From: Candidatus Heimdallarchaeota archaeon
GTDB taxonomy: Archaea; Asgardarchaeota; Heimdallarchaeia; JABLTI01
NCBI GenBank assembly: GCA_019894765.1
Contig: JAGXNT010000075.1
Coordinates: 9,451 to 73,450, forward strand
Reading direction: 5' to 3'
DNA length: 64,000 nt
The notes under the pieces are model-generated. The model saw only the letters and a list, made by a program, of their open reading frames with translations, was not told the origin of the DNA and did not search any database. The translations under genes and the position numbers were made by a program. This document shows positions 18,057 to 26,484 of this stretch, piece after piece (the first letter of the stretch is position 1; every line of letters starts with the position of its first letter).

Positions 18057-18356
18057 TTATGTTTTGGACTTTTCCTTTTGTGTATCTTCATACTCGGTTA
18101 AGGGAATAAAGGTAATATCGATACAATCTACAGGACAAACAATCATACAAGTTCCGCAACCGTCACAGCGAAAGGGATTGATAACAGCAGCAACGCCATT
18201 TTTTATTGCAATTACTCGAGCATCTTCTCCAGTATCCAAAGCTTTTCGCTTAACAAGTTCAGCATTTACCGGACAAGTAGTCGTACAATTGTTGCACCCA
18301 TTACATTTTGTAACGTCAATAGTTATGCGATATGTTATTCGTTCATGTGGTCGCAA
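18057..18356 (-). CDS. fwdG: 2[4Fe-4S] ferredoxin subunit of formylmethanofuran dehydrogenase (FwdG-like)
   Basis: A 99-residue ferredoxin with two [4Fe-4S] motifs: CNGCNNCTTTCPVNAEL and, after a 30-residue insertion, CDGCGTCMIVCPVDCID. The spacing resembles FwdG/FmdG-type small ferredoxin subunits. It is the first gene of the minus-strand operon fwdG-fwdF-fwdA-fwdC. The start is TTG at 18356. The divergent promoter region lies between it and the plus-strand gene at 18533. Confidence 0.78.
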   Translation of the reverse strand: MRPHERITYRITIDVTKCNGCNNCTTTCPVNAELVKRKALDTGEDARVIAIKNGVAAVINPFRCDGCGTCMIVCPVDCIDITFIPLTEYEDTQKEKSKT

Positions 18357-18532
18357 AATTCACACTCACTTTTGTTAAATTGACTTTTCACTCATATATC
18401 TTGCTATTTAATTCATTAAAGATATGACTGTCTAATAAATTCCTGACTAAAATGTCTTTGGCAAAAATCATTCCCTAAAAGTGGATTTATATAGTACCAT
18501 AATATTCGCTTATTCAAAAATCGGCGATTTAC

Positions 18533-19024
18533 ATGTTTAAGGCTAGAAGATATCTAAAACCGCGAATTGACAAAGCGGAAGAAGAACTCATACATACTTT
18601 AGATGAGGCAACCCTTCTAGTTGAAGCTCTAGTTTTACAACAATCGGGTTCAAATTCAGAAAGATTCAAAACTTTTGATATCAAAAAAGTGAGTATAGAC
18701 AGATTGAATGATGTTTTATTCACTCTTAAAAATTACATAAAAGGTAGATTACATTTCATTGATGGATTAATTGATGATATTAGGGAAGACAATTTAACCA
18801 GAATTAAAGATAATGATGATTTTACAAAGGTAGTTATTCATTCTATGAAAATGAATCTTATATCCGATAACAGCAATATTTCTCTTTATTTAGCTCCATA
18901 TATTGATTCCTGGGATATGTTAACAGCAGGAGTACAAGTAATAATACTTAATCATGTTATCAATAGCATTAATTCTGAAATTCAAAGAGCAACTTTGGCA
19001 GAAAAATTATCAAAGACGTTTTAA
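18533..19024 (+). CDS. helical protein of unknown function within the fwd locus
   Basis: A 163-residue, mostly helical soluble protein (MFKARRYLKPRIDKAEEELI at the start) without recognisable motifs or cysteines. It is the first gene of the plus-strand half of the formylmethanofuran dehydrogenase locus, 47 bases before fwdD, and divergent from fwdG. The position suggests a link with assembly or regulation of the complex, but nothing in the sequence proves it. Confidence 0.6.
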   Translation: MFKARRYLKPRIDKAEEELIHTLDEATLLVEALVLQQSGSNSERFKTFDIKKVSIDRLNDVLFTLKNYIKGRLHFIDGLIDDIREDNLTRIKDNDDFTKVVIHSMKMNLISDNSNISLYLAPYIDSWDMLTAGVQVIILNHVINSINSEIQRATLAEKLSKTF

Positions 19025-19071
19025 CATACTATAAACAATAAATAGCAATTGTTAAAATGGATAAAGAATGA

Positions 19072-19503
19072 ATGGTAAATGTTATGTCTGAACCTATTGA
19101 TGTTCTTGAAGTAATCTTAACTACTGGACGAACAATTGAACAAGGAATTACTTTATCAGGTATCAAAATTTCAGAGGAAGCAAGAGAAGCTACAGGTGTT
19201 TGTTTTATGGATCCTCATGATATGGATAAACTAAGAATTGTAGCAAATCAAAATGTTGAAGTCAAAACATCAGTAGGAAAAATAGTTGTACAAGCAAGGG
19301 AATCGAAGGATGCTCCACATAAAGGAATAATATTCATTCCGTTGGGAATATATGCAAATTGGATTATTCCTCCCGGAAAAGCAGGAATAGGAGTACCTCG
19401 TTTTAAAGGTGTAAAAGCCACAATAAAGAAAACAAAAAAATCTGTTCTAGAAGTAGATGACCTAATAGCAAAATTGTTAGTAGAAAAAAATAAGGAAAAA
19501 TGA
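19072..19503 (+). CDS. fwdD: formylmethanofuran dehydrogenase subunit D
   Basis: A 143-residue molybdopterin dinucleotide-binding domain protein matching FwdD: an N-terminal LTTGRTIEQG segment, CFMDPHDMDKLRI, and a closing IIFIPLGIYANWIIPPGKAGIGVPRFKG block (given here in parts IPLGIYAN and GIGVPRFKGVKATI). FwdD is the split C-terminal domain of a formate-dehydrogenase-like catalytic subunit and completes FwdB. ATG at 19084 (MSEPIDV) is an alternative start. fwdB begins 9 bases after its stop. Confidence 0.9.
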   Translation: MVNVMSEPIDVLEVILTTGRTIEQGITLSGIKISEEAREATGVCFMDPHDMDKLRIVANQNVEVKTSVGKIVVQARESKDAPHKGIIFIPLGIYANWIIPPGKAGIGVPRFKGVKATIKKTKKSVLEVDDLIAKLLVEKNKEK

Positions 19504-19512
19504 GGTTATTAC

Positions 19513-20823
19513 ATGAAAGTAATTACGGATGTTGTCTGTCCTTTTTGCGGTAGTTTATGTGATGATCTCGAGGTTGTCGTAGAGAACAATGAAATTTTAG
19601 AGGTTAGAAATGCTTGCCAACTTGGAGCAGCAAAAGTCAAAGGACGAAAAAAAGCAAAGAGAATTCTAAAACCATTGATTAGGAAAGATAACCAACTAGT
19701 AGAAACAAGTTATGACAAAGCAGCAGAGCAAGCCGCGAAAATACTAATTAAGGCTGATTATCCCATTTTTTATGGTTTTGGATCAACTGATGCTGATACT
19801 CATAGGGAAAGCATCAAACTAGCTGAAGAGGTTGGTGCTATTTGGGATCATTGTCCGTCTGTATGTCATGGTCCGTCTGTTTTAGCTATACAAGAAATTG
19901 GACTTGCAGGATGTACTCTAGGAGAGGTTCGCAATAGATCTGATTTAATTATCTATCTTGGCTGCAATCCTATGGAAGCCCACCCGAGACATATGAGTCG
20001 ATATACAACTTTTCCTCGAGGATATTTCCGAGAGAAAGGTTTCCAAGAAAGAACTGTTGTTGTAATAGATATTAGAATGACAGAAACAGCAAGATTAGCT
20101 AATCTTTTCCTTCAAATTGAACCCGATGGCGATTTTGAATTCATAAGTGCGGTAAGAGCAATTGTCAGAGGGAGAGAAATCAAGGATAAAGTAGTTTCTG
20201 GAATTTCTGTTGAGAAAATAAAGGAATTAGTTGAGATCATGAAGAAAGCCAAACATGGTGTTCTTTTCTTTGGTCTTGGTTTAGCCTCAACAAAAGGTAA
20301 ACATAGAAATGTGGATGCAGCACTTAGCCTTGTGAGAGATTTAAACGATTATACAAAATTCTATGTTATGCCACTAAGAGGACACTATAATGTTACTGGG
20401 GCTCAAAATGTCCTAACTTGGACATTAGGGTACCCATTTGCAGTATCCCTTACAAGAGGGTTTCCTCAATACAATCCTGGAGAATTCTCTCTAACCGGTG
20501 TATTTGATCGAGAAGAAGCGGATACTGCGTTTATTGTAGCATCTGATCCTGTAGGTAATTCTCCAAAGAAGATCATGAAACATTTTGCAAGAATTCCTCT
20601 CATTGTTCTTGATCCCTATGAAACTCCAACAACTAGGCTTGCTGATGTAGTTTTTCCGGTGACAATTGCAGGGGTAGAATCAGAAGGAACGGCATATAGA
20701 ATGGATACTGTACCACTTCGTTTACGCAAAGTGAAAGATGCACCTAAAGGTATCTTGACAGATAATAATGTGTTAGAATTAATTCTAAAAAAATATCAAG
20801 CTTTAAAGAAAAAGAAAAAATAA
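19513..20823 (+). CDS. fwdB: formylmethanofuran dehydrogenase subunit B (catalytic, Cys type)
   Basis: The 436-residue catalytic subunit of formylmethanofuran dehydrogenase. An N-terminal [4Fe-4S] site is formed by C9, C12, C16 and C35 (CPFCGSLCDD). The metal-coordinating cysteine falls at residue 118 in SVCHGPSV, so this is a Cys enzyme, not a selenocysteine one, with no in-frame TGA. It binds tungsto- or molybdopterin and reduces CO2 to formate, which FwdA then condenses with methanofuran. Metal choice cannot be told by eye. It pairs with fwdD just upstream. Confidence 0.93.
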   Translation: MKVITDVVCPFCGSLCDDLEVVVENNEILEVRNACQLGAAKVKGRKKAKRILKPLIRKDNQLVETSYDKAAEQAAKILIKADYPIFYGFGSTDADTHRESIKLAEEVGAIWDHCPSVCHGPSVLAIQEIGLAGCTLGEVRNRSDLIIYLGCNPMEAHPRHMSRYTTFPRGYFREKGFQERTVVVIDIRMTETARLANLFLQIEPDGDFEFISAVRAIVRGREIKDKVVSGISVEKIKELVEIMKKAKHGVLFFGLGLASTKGKHRNVDAALSLVRDLNDYTKFYVMPLRGHYNVTGAQNVLTWTLGYPFAVSLTRGFPQYNPGEFSLTGVFDREEADTAFIVASDPVGNSPKKIMKHFARIPLIVLDPYETPTTRLADVVFPVTIAGVESEGTAYRMDTVPLRLRKVKDAPKGILTDNNVLELILKKYQALKKKKK

Positions 20824-20824
20824 T

Positions 20825-20847
20825 ATTGGAAAAGTGTTTCCAATTTT
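20825..20847 (+). terminator. hairpin terminator at convergent gene ends
   Basis: A perfect 8-bp inverted repeat, ATTGGAAA (20825-20832) and TTTCCAAT (20837-20844), with a four-base loop is followed by T residues. It starts just after the fwdB stop and ends at the stop of the opposing gene, so it could end transcription in both directions. Confidence 0.6.
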
Positions 20848-22372
20848 ACTTTCTAATTATTACTTTGGGTTTTGCTTGTTCCTCAGCTATTACTTCTAAA
20901 GGATTAACTTGTTCAGTATAGGTTAGGAAAATTTTTGCTTGTGGTTTGACATCATTGGCGATCCAGGTAACTTTGACTCCTTCAGGTAAGGTGTCAATTA
21001 CAGGATCTTCTACATTTGTGGGAAGATCATCTGATAATTCCATAGTATTTGAAATAAATTCAATTAATTCTAGTTTCTTTAATTCAAAATCAGAGATATT
21101 TGCAATACCTAATGTCGAATACCATTTTCCATCAATGCATTCAATCCTTTTCTCAATTTTTAGGACTTGAGTGACTTTCCCGTCTTCGCTTTTTAAGATA
21201 CCATTGTGCTGTAAGATTATGGTGGAGCGCTCATCATCGAGTTTTTGTGTTTTTGTTTCTATCTCAAGTTCATGTGTTCCTTCTTCTTGTTGATGTAGAG
21301 GTTTAAATTCATCAAGTTCTATGGTTTCGAATTCGTCTTCTTCTTCTTCGACTTTCTCACCAGGTTGTTTTGGAACCATTTCATCAGGTTCAAATTTCTC
21401 TTCTGATTCCACTAATTCTTCAAGAAGATCTACTGATTCCTCTACAGCTTTTTCATCTTCTATAATTGCTGGTGTTTCTGGAATCTCATCTTCAATAATA
21501 TCTTTTGGTATTTCAGGGATGGGAGGTATATCTAATTCGCTTATTTCCAAAGTTGTTTCAGATTCTATTTCATCAAGTGAAACCACCGATTGTACTGATA
21601 TTGTTTCTTCACTAAGAGGTTCTCCTTTCAAAGCTGCCAAGACTGAAGGATCGATTTCACTCTCAGGAACAATTATAGAATCTTGAGTAGTTGGTGTAAC
21701 TACTGGAAAAACTGAATCTTCTTGCCTTCCACGTTTTCTTTTAAGTAATTTATCTTCTGGAACAGCTCCTTGATATACCTCTGCAGATGTTTGAGTAGTA
21801 CCAGATGTAACATCGTGTCTAATATCAAATGCTTGATCAGGTAAGAGATAAGTTGAGCTTGTTGATTGAAGAGGAGGAGCATCTCTTGAAGTACAGTTAA
21901 CTTGTAAAGAGGAAGTTAGAGTATTACCGTAAGGACCGATTGCAACTATATCTACAGGATTCTTCCCTTTGAACAATTTCACTGTGCCAATAAAAGATCC
22001 ATCAACATCGACAAAACTTGCTTGATTATTTATCCAAACAATGGATTTAATCGCAGTCTTTCCTCGAACATCAACTTCAGCAGTAGTGATTTTTTCATTC
22101 TTAGAAGGGAAATAAACAACCAATTCATTTAAAGTTGGTAATGTACCACCCTCTAAAATACGCTCTCTACGAATTCGAGATTCGCGTTGATCCAATTTGG
22201 TCATCATACGTGTTTTGCTTTCTTTATCAAAACTTGAGGGAGAGCCATGAGATCCTTGATCTAAACTACTCTTTTTCCTTTGTTGCCTAATCTGATCCCA
22301 TAATATAAATCCCACTACTGTGAAAAAAATAGCTCCTATACCAACAATATACCAAACTTCATTAGCTGCCAT
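20846..22372 (-). CDS. single-pass membrane protein with Ig-like domain and acidic linker
   Basis: A 508-residue protein. One transmembrane helix lies near residues 6-25, then a basic segment. A bacterial Ig-like beta domain follows near 85-160 (ending GPYGNTLTSSLQV). A low-complexity acidic linker spans about 230-375 (Glu/Ile/Pro-rich). A second beta domain near 385-500 resembles the DUF11/CARDB-type folds of surface proteins (LGIANISDFELKKLELIEF). The topology suggests a long spacer between an envelope anchor and a beta domain. Which side of the membrane the bulk faces is uncertain. I do not know its function. Confidence 0.65.
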   Translation of the reverse strand: MAANEVWYIVGIGAIFFTVVGFILWDQIRQQRKKSSLDQGSHGSPSSFDKESKTRMMTKLDQRESRIRRERILEGGTLPTLNELVVYFPSKNEKITTAEVDVRGKTAIKSIVWINNQASFVDVDGSFIGTVKLFKGKNPVDIVAIGPYGNTLTSSLQVNCTSRDAPPLQSTSSTYLLPDQAFDIRHDVTSGTTQTSAEVYQGAVPEDKLLKRKRGRQEDSVFPVVTPTTQDSIIVPESEIDPSVLAALKGEPLSEETISVQSVVSLDEIESETTLEISELDIPPIPEIPKDIIEDEIPETPAIIEDEKAVEESVDLLEELVESEEKFEPDEMVPKQPGEKVEEEEDEFETIELDEFKPLHQQEEGTHELEIETKTQKLDDERSTIILQHNGILKSEDGKVTQVLKIEKRIECIDGKWYSTLGIANISDFELKKLELIEFISNTMELSDDLPTNVEDPVIDTLPEGVKVTWIANDVKPQAKIFLTYTEQVNPLEVIAEEQAKPKVIIRK

Positions 22373-22675
22373 TTAGATTAACAATCCTTTAGTTGTCAAT
22401 GGATTTTACCTATATATATCTAACATATGATGATTATATTATTTACGTTTTTTCCATAACCATGTAAAGTTATAATTTTTTGGTTGTTAAAAGCAAGTTA
22501 ATTGAGATTATAAAATTATTACTGGGTTTTTTCTTATTATTTAACTTGAAGATTTTATATATTTTCGAATATGTTGTTAACATAGTCTATTGTGAATAGG
22601 AGATTATTTTTCCGATTCATTTTGGAGTTATGTATAACTAATAAATAACAAATTTATTAAAAGAGGAGTTAAAAC
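22373..22675. promoter_or_regulatory. 303-base divergent promoter region without a gene
   Basis: This AT-rich spacer separates the minus-strand Ig-like membrane protein from thioredoxin. TATATATATC (22411-22420) sits about 40 bases before the minus-strand start and is a plausible TATA box for it. TTTATATATTTT (22554-22565) is a plausible TATA box for thioredoxin, which would give a leader of roughly 85 bases. A GAGGAG ribosome-binding site (22663-22668) precedes the thioredoxin ATG. I see no open frame, RNA fold or repeat of note in the rest. Confidence 0.45.
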
Positions 22676-23086
22676 ATGACGATAGAAGATAAAGAACTAG
22701 AAAAAATAAAACAGAAAATTGTGAGTGATATCATGACAGCAAATCCAAATTCGAATGGTGTTGTAAAAATACTAAAAGGCAGTGAAATTCAAGAATTTGT
22801 AACTGAGAATAAATTTGCGATAATTGATTTTTATGCAACATGGTGTCCGCCCTGTAAGATTATGGATCCAATTACTCGAGACTTAGCTGGAACATATGAA
22901 GGAAAAGTGGCATTTGCTAAAATAAATACCGATCAGGAACGAGAAGCAGCAATGAAGTTTCAAATAAGATATGTCCCTACATTCTATTTATTCAAAGATG
23001 GTGAGAATGTCGGTCATTTCTCAGGTGCTAAGAAGAAGAAAGACTTCATGGAAATTATCGATAAAAATTTCTTCAAAAAAGAATAA
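22676..23086 (+). CDS. thioredoxin
   Basis: A 136-residue thioredoxin-fold protein with a 35-residue N-terminal extension before the domain. The redox motif is WCPPC in FYATWCPPCK near residues 57-66, and the cis-proline lies in RYVPTFYLFKDG near 100-111. The active site has a proline where thioredoxins often have glycine (WCGPC), which usually shifts the redox potential. It is preceded by a strong GAGGAG site and is monocistronic, converging on the OSTC-like gene across a hairpin. Confidence 0.9.
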   Translation: MTIEDKELEKIKQKIVSDIMTANPNSNGVVKILKGSEIQEFVTENKFAIIDFYATWCPPCKIMDPITRDLAGTYEGKVAFAKINTDQEREAAMKFQIRYVPTFYLFKDGENVGHFSGAKKKKDFMEIIDKNFFKKE

Positions 23087-23105
23087 TCTCAAAAGCTAGT
23101 TATAG

Positions 23106-23147
23106 GGTAAGTGCTAGTGTAGAAAATTAATTTCTAAATTACTTACC
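23106..23147 (+). terminator. nested hairpin between thioredoxin and OSTC-like gene
   Basis: Outer arms GGTAAGT (23106-23112) and ACTTACC (23141-23147) enclose an inner inverted repeat TAGAAA (23120-23125) and TTTCTA (23131-23136). T-rich sequence follows on the plus strand. The position between two convergent stops fits a transcription end signal. The long AT-rich interior makes it weaker than the other terminators in the window. Confidence 0.4.
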
Positions 23148-23240
23148 TTCACTTTATTTTTCTTAATTAATTTTTAAACGATTTAAACAAAATAAAAGAA
23201 GAATTAAGGAATAGCTAAGCTATATTCTTGTTTTAATTAT

Positions 23241-23726
23241 TCAATCGAATGATATTTTTTGCCGCAGAATGAATACAACTGCAACCCAAGCTAGAACAAC
23301 TACCAGTATACCCATGACTAAGAGTATCGTAGCATTCCTTTGGGAATATGCATATTGTGTGGAGTAGTGAATTAAGAAGAATCCACCAGCACCGATAAAC
23401 ATTAGAAAACCAGCGGCCATGCCTTCAACTAGAAATTGATGATTGAGTTCTTTAATGATTACCATAGGACTACCATCAGCATTTTGACCAAAGGCGGGAG
23501 GTTCTTGAGCAAGGTCATAGAAACCACCTATGTAAATGAAGAATAGTCCAATAAAGACAACCGCTAGAATTAGTTGAATTGGAATAGCAGTTGGAGCTGA
23601 TAATCTTACATGTCGTAGTTGATAGTCTGGTCTTCTCACAATTGGAGCAAACGGGATTTTAGACGGCAATTTTTCTAAAAAGGGTTTATCCTCTTTTCTT
23701 TCTTCTGCCTTTCTAGTCTTTGACAA
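23241..23726 (-). CDS. OSTC/OST3/OST6-like oligosaccharyltransferase subunit
   Basis: A 161-residue membrane protein with helices near 46-68, 98-120 and 132-154, the three-helix layout of eukaryotic OSTC (DC2). The diagnostic stretch GGFYDLAQEPPAFG (67-80), then a DGSP turn, NHQFLVEGMAAGF (95-107) and GAGGFFLI (112-119) aligns with OSTC's G-G-x-x-YD-x-x-x-EPP-x-x-G, N-x-Q-x-x-x-EG and G-x-G-F motifs. In eukaryotes this subunit docks the STT3 catalytic subunit to the translocon for N-glycosylation. The cytosolic N-terminus is charged. Start TTG with AAAGGTG eight bases upstream. The thioredoxin domain of Ost3/Ost6 is absent here, though a separate thioredoxin gene is adjacent. Confidence 0.8.
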   Translation of the reverse strand: MSKTRKAEERKEDKPFLEKLPSKIPFAPIVRRPDYQLRHVRLSAPTAIPIQLILAVVFIGLFFIYIGGFYDLAQEPPAFGQNADGSPMVIIKELNHQFLVEGMAAGFLMFIGAGGFFLIHYSTQYAYSQRNATILLVMGILVVVLAWVAVVFILRQKISFD

Positions 23727-23887
23727 CGGTATACACCTTTATACTTCGTTGTATAGAAGTATTTTTTCTTTAATAAAAATTCATCGATTAAAAAGGATTT
23801 CTTAAAGGTTGAACTTCGAAAATACAAAAAAATTTAGAATTTCATTTTCAGCTTTTTTAAAGGAAAAATGTGAAAGAAATCTGAAAT

Positions 23888-24457
23888 CTATCCACGAAGC
23901 TGATATTTATCGAGGAAAGATTCAATTTGCTTTGACAACAGCATAAATGCTTCATCAACATTTAGACCTGTTTTAGCTGAAGTTTCAAGATATGGAACTT
24001 CGAAACCAGTCCAATCAGAGAGAGCTTTCGCGTATTGTTGTCCAGCTTCTTTTGGTAAGCAAGGAACAGTTCCCCTTAAGTCGGTTTTATTACCAATGAG
24101 GACTATTGGAACAATTCTTTCGTAATTATTCTTAGTTAATTCATTGAGCCAAGCAGGTAAGTTCTCAAAGGAACTTGCATTTGAAACATCAAAAACCAAT
24201 AAAGCACCACTGCTGCCTCGATAATACACTTCACGAACAACATCAAATCTTTGTTGACCTGCAAGGTCCCAGATTTGAAAGGTAATAACCATAGTAGACA
24301 ATTCGACTCGTTTCACACAAAAATCAGCTCCAATGGTCATGGAATAACCTTCTTTGAAGCCTTTGCCTAGATATTGTTGTCTAATACTGGTTTTACCGAC
24401 TGCACCGTCGCCGAGTAATACAATTTTATAAACTGATTTTTTCTGAGGATCACTCAA
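23888..24457 (-). CDS. Ras/Rab-like small GTPase (copy B)
   Basis: About 189 residues with all five G motifs: P-loop GDGAVGKTS, switch I threonine in TIGADF, WDLAGQQRF, NKTD and ETSAKT. DLAGQ in place of DTAGQ and the WDxAGQxRF context are Rab/Ras-like. There is no C-terminal cysteine for prenylation, so membrane attachment would need another mechanism. I use the TTG giving MSDPQKKS, which parallels copy A and follows a GGAG; the GTG at 24484 adds nine residues. CTATATATAG (24527-24536) is a plausible TATA box upstream. Confidence 0.9.
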   Translation of the reverse strand: MSDPQKKSVYKIVLLGDGAVGKTSIRQQYLGKGFKEGYSMTIGADFCVKRVELSTMVITFQIWDLAGQQRFDVVREVYYRGSSGALLVFDVSNASSFENLPAWLNELTKNNYERIVPIVLIGNKTDLRGTVPCLPKEAGQQYAKALSDWTGFEVPYLETSAKTGLNVDEAFMLLSKQIESFLDKYQLRG

Positions 24458-24660
24458 GATGTTTCCTGCTCCAATTTTAAACACTAATAATTACTGTTTA
24501 CCGATAGTTATTTTGGGTTTTTTTTCCTATATATAGAATTTGCTATGGCACTGTTTGTGTAAAAAAACATTTAGGTTTTTAATTAATTATGTATTTCAAA
24601 TTAAGCAATAAAAATAGTGAAATTGAAAAGAAAAGAAAAAAGAGATTGATTGAAGGATAA

Positions 24661-25248
24661 TCATCCTTCAAGAATTGTTCTGGGTTGTTTTACAGTTCGA
24701 ATAATACTCAACCCTAGCAGGAAGAATGCTTCATTGACTTTTTCGCCAGTTTTTGCACTGGTCTCAATATAGGGAACTTCATAACCTAAAGCTGCAGAGA
24801 GTCTTCGAGCATACTCTTGACCTAACTCAGGAGGAATACTCTTAGGAACTTCATCACGAAGGTCGATTTTGTTTCCACAAAGGATCATAGGAACTCGACC
24901 AGCTTTCTTCCATAATTCTTCTAACCAATTGGGGAGATTGTTAAAGGAACTCGGATTGGTTACATCAAAAACAAGTAACGCACCTCTAGATCCTCTATAA
25001 TACAATTCTCTGACAGCAGCAAAACGTTGCTGTCCTGCTAAATCCCAAATTTGAAATGTTAATCGATAATTTTCAAGATTAATACGTTTAATTGCGAAAT
25101 CAGCGCCAATAGTTGCGGAATATCCTGCTTTGAAACCTTCTCCCAAAAATCTTCTACGTAAGGTAGTTTTTCCTACGGCACCATCTCCGAGGAGAACGAG
25201 TTTCAATATAGCATTAATCGCTTTCACTTGACCTGTATCATCAGACAT
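24661..25248 (-). CDS. Ras/Rab-like small GTPase (copy A)
   Basis: A 195-residue small GTPase with P-loop GDGAVGKTT (21-29), switch I threonine T46 in TIGADF, WDLAGQQRF (68-76), NKID (126-129) and ETSAKT (162-167). It is clearly a paralogue of the neighbouring copy B. The glutamine after DLAG that positions water for hydrolysis is present, so GTPase activity is likely. No lipidation motif is present at the C-terminus. Asgard genomes encode many such GTPases; partners (GEFs, GAPs, roadblock proteins) are not in this window. Confidence 0.93.
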   Translation of the reverse strand: MSDDTGQVKAINAILKLVLLGDGAVGKTTLRRRFLGEGFKAGYSATIGADFAIKRINLENYRLTFQIWDLAGQQRFAAVRELYYRGSRGALLVFDVTNPSSFNNLPNWLEELWKKAGRVPMILCGNKIDLRDEVPKSIPPELGQEYARRLSAALGYEVPYIETSAKTGEKVNEAFFLLGLSIIRTVKQPRTILEG

Positions 25249-25438
25249 TTTTTAGTTCCCTACATTAATTTTTTTTATACACAAATGAATTATGCACTAA
25301 TATTTAATTAGCTTTCTAAATTCACATTTATGTTATGTATGGTTTGTTTTAAACCTTAGTTTCTAGGTAAATTATATTAAAATTTGGAATAACGCAATAA
25401 AAAGATACTTAATGCGACATATTTTGAAAAAGAAAAAA

Positions 25439-26365
25439 CTAGTTTCTCGTAATCTTCTTTCTCAAGATAATTATTGGAACTAATACAAACCCAAAATAGA
25501 TGAAGTATGAACCAAAAACAGGGGTTACGTGATCATATAATGAAAAATCAGGTAAATCATAGTTTAGTAATTCCATGTGAAACTCAGTGTAACAAGTTAT
25601 CCCAAAATTCGTGTAAACTCCATCAAACGAACCTTTAACCCGCAAACCATAAAGTAATCCAGATGTTTTGTTGTAAACTAATTGAAAACCATTATTGACT
25701 ACTGATCTCACTTTATTGTAATCAATAACTCCTGAAAACCATCCTTCCATGTATATTAATCCATTTGAGTCCAAATAAGTGGTTTCAACCTCAAAGTCAA
25801 TACTGTCAATATTGTAATTCTCCTCTGTTTCATAAAAGGCGAGATTTTCTTGCACTGAAGTCAGCAAAGAATTGTTTGTTGATATGAAGAATAGTGCATC
25901 AAGTTGCAAGCCATTGCTATAATAACTTGAACTAAAATTACCAAATTCATTATAACTATTTACAAAATTTGTTGCAATACTTTCAGGAAAGAACAGCAAA
26001 TTATTGAAATAAACAGAAAAGAGAGAATTAAGCATTTCAGGGAGAAGAGGACTTAATCTACTAACATTATAATCTTGACAAGAGAAGGTATAATTTACAA
26101 CTAATTCGGTTATATTCACTACTGAAATAGTTATTGGACTAGTAATCAAAAATTGTTGTAAATCGTATTGAAATACATCATCTTTTACAAGATGCTCACG
26201 TTTATGACTTACATCTAAACTTGATGATATGATTTCGTAAGTGAAAGACTGACCGATTTCTATATTTGATGAATAAGTGGATGATTCACCAATAAAACTT
26301 CCATTAACAAAGAACAAATTAATAATTAGCAAACAGAATAGAATTTTCCTCAAAACAAATCCCAT
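25439..26365 (-). CDS. secreted, C-terminally anchored protein of unknown function
   Basis: About 308 residues with an N-terminal signal peptide (VLRKILFCLLIINLFFVNG), a Ser/Tyr/Asn-rich extracellular beta-type region with many N-x-S/T sequons, and a C-terminal helix (FIYFGFVLVPIIILR) followed by KKITRN. That is the layout of a surface protein anchored by a single helix with a short basic cytoplasmic tail. I use the internal ATG at 26365 because it places the signal peptide at the N-terminus; the longer frame starts at 26401. No family is recognised. Confidence 0.6.
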   Translation of the reverse strand: MGFVLRKILFCLLIINLFFVNGSFIGESSTYSSNIEIGQSFTYEIISSSLDVSHKREHLVKDDVFQYDLQQFLITSPITISVVNITELVVNYTFSCQDYNVSRLSPLLPEMLNSLFSVYFNNLLFFPESIATNFVNSYNEFGNFSSSYYSNGLQLDALFFISTNNSLLTSVQENLAFYETEENYNIDSIDFEVETTYLDSNGLIYMEGWFSGVIDYNKVRSVVNNGFQLVYNKTSGLLYGLRVKGSFDGVYTNFGITCYTEFHMELLNYDLPDFSLYDHVTPVFGSYFIYFGFVLVPIIILRKKITRN

Positions 26366-26442
26366 GTAATAGTAATTGATATTCTTTATAAAAATTGTCA
26401 AGTCTAAAGATTAAAACACAACATAGTAAAACTTTTTAAGGA

Positions 26443-26450
26443 AAATATAT
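26443..26450 (+). promoter_or_regulatory. TATA-like box of the tRNA-Ile gene
   Basis: AAATATAT lies 35-42 bases before the first base of tRNA-Ile, in the range expected for an archaeal tRNA promoter with a short leader. A T-run (from 26595) directly after the CCA would terminate transcription. Confidence 0.4.
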
Positions 26451-26484
26451 CAAATTTGAAAAGACATCCATCAAAAATTGACAA

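Noticed and set aside
19513..20823. Selenocysteine in the FwdB active site
   Set aside because: Residue 118 is encoded by a cysteine codon and no in-frame TGA is present.
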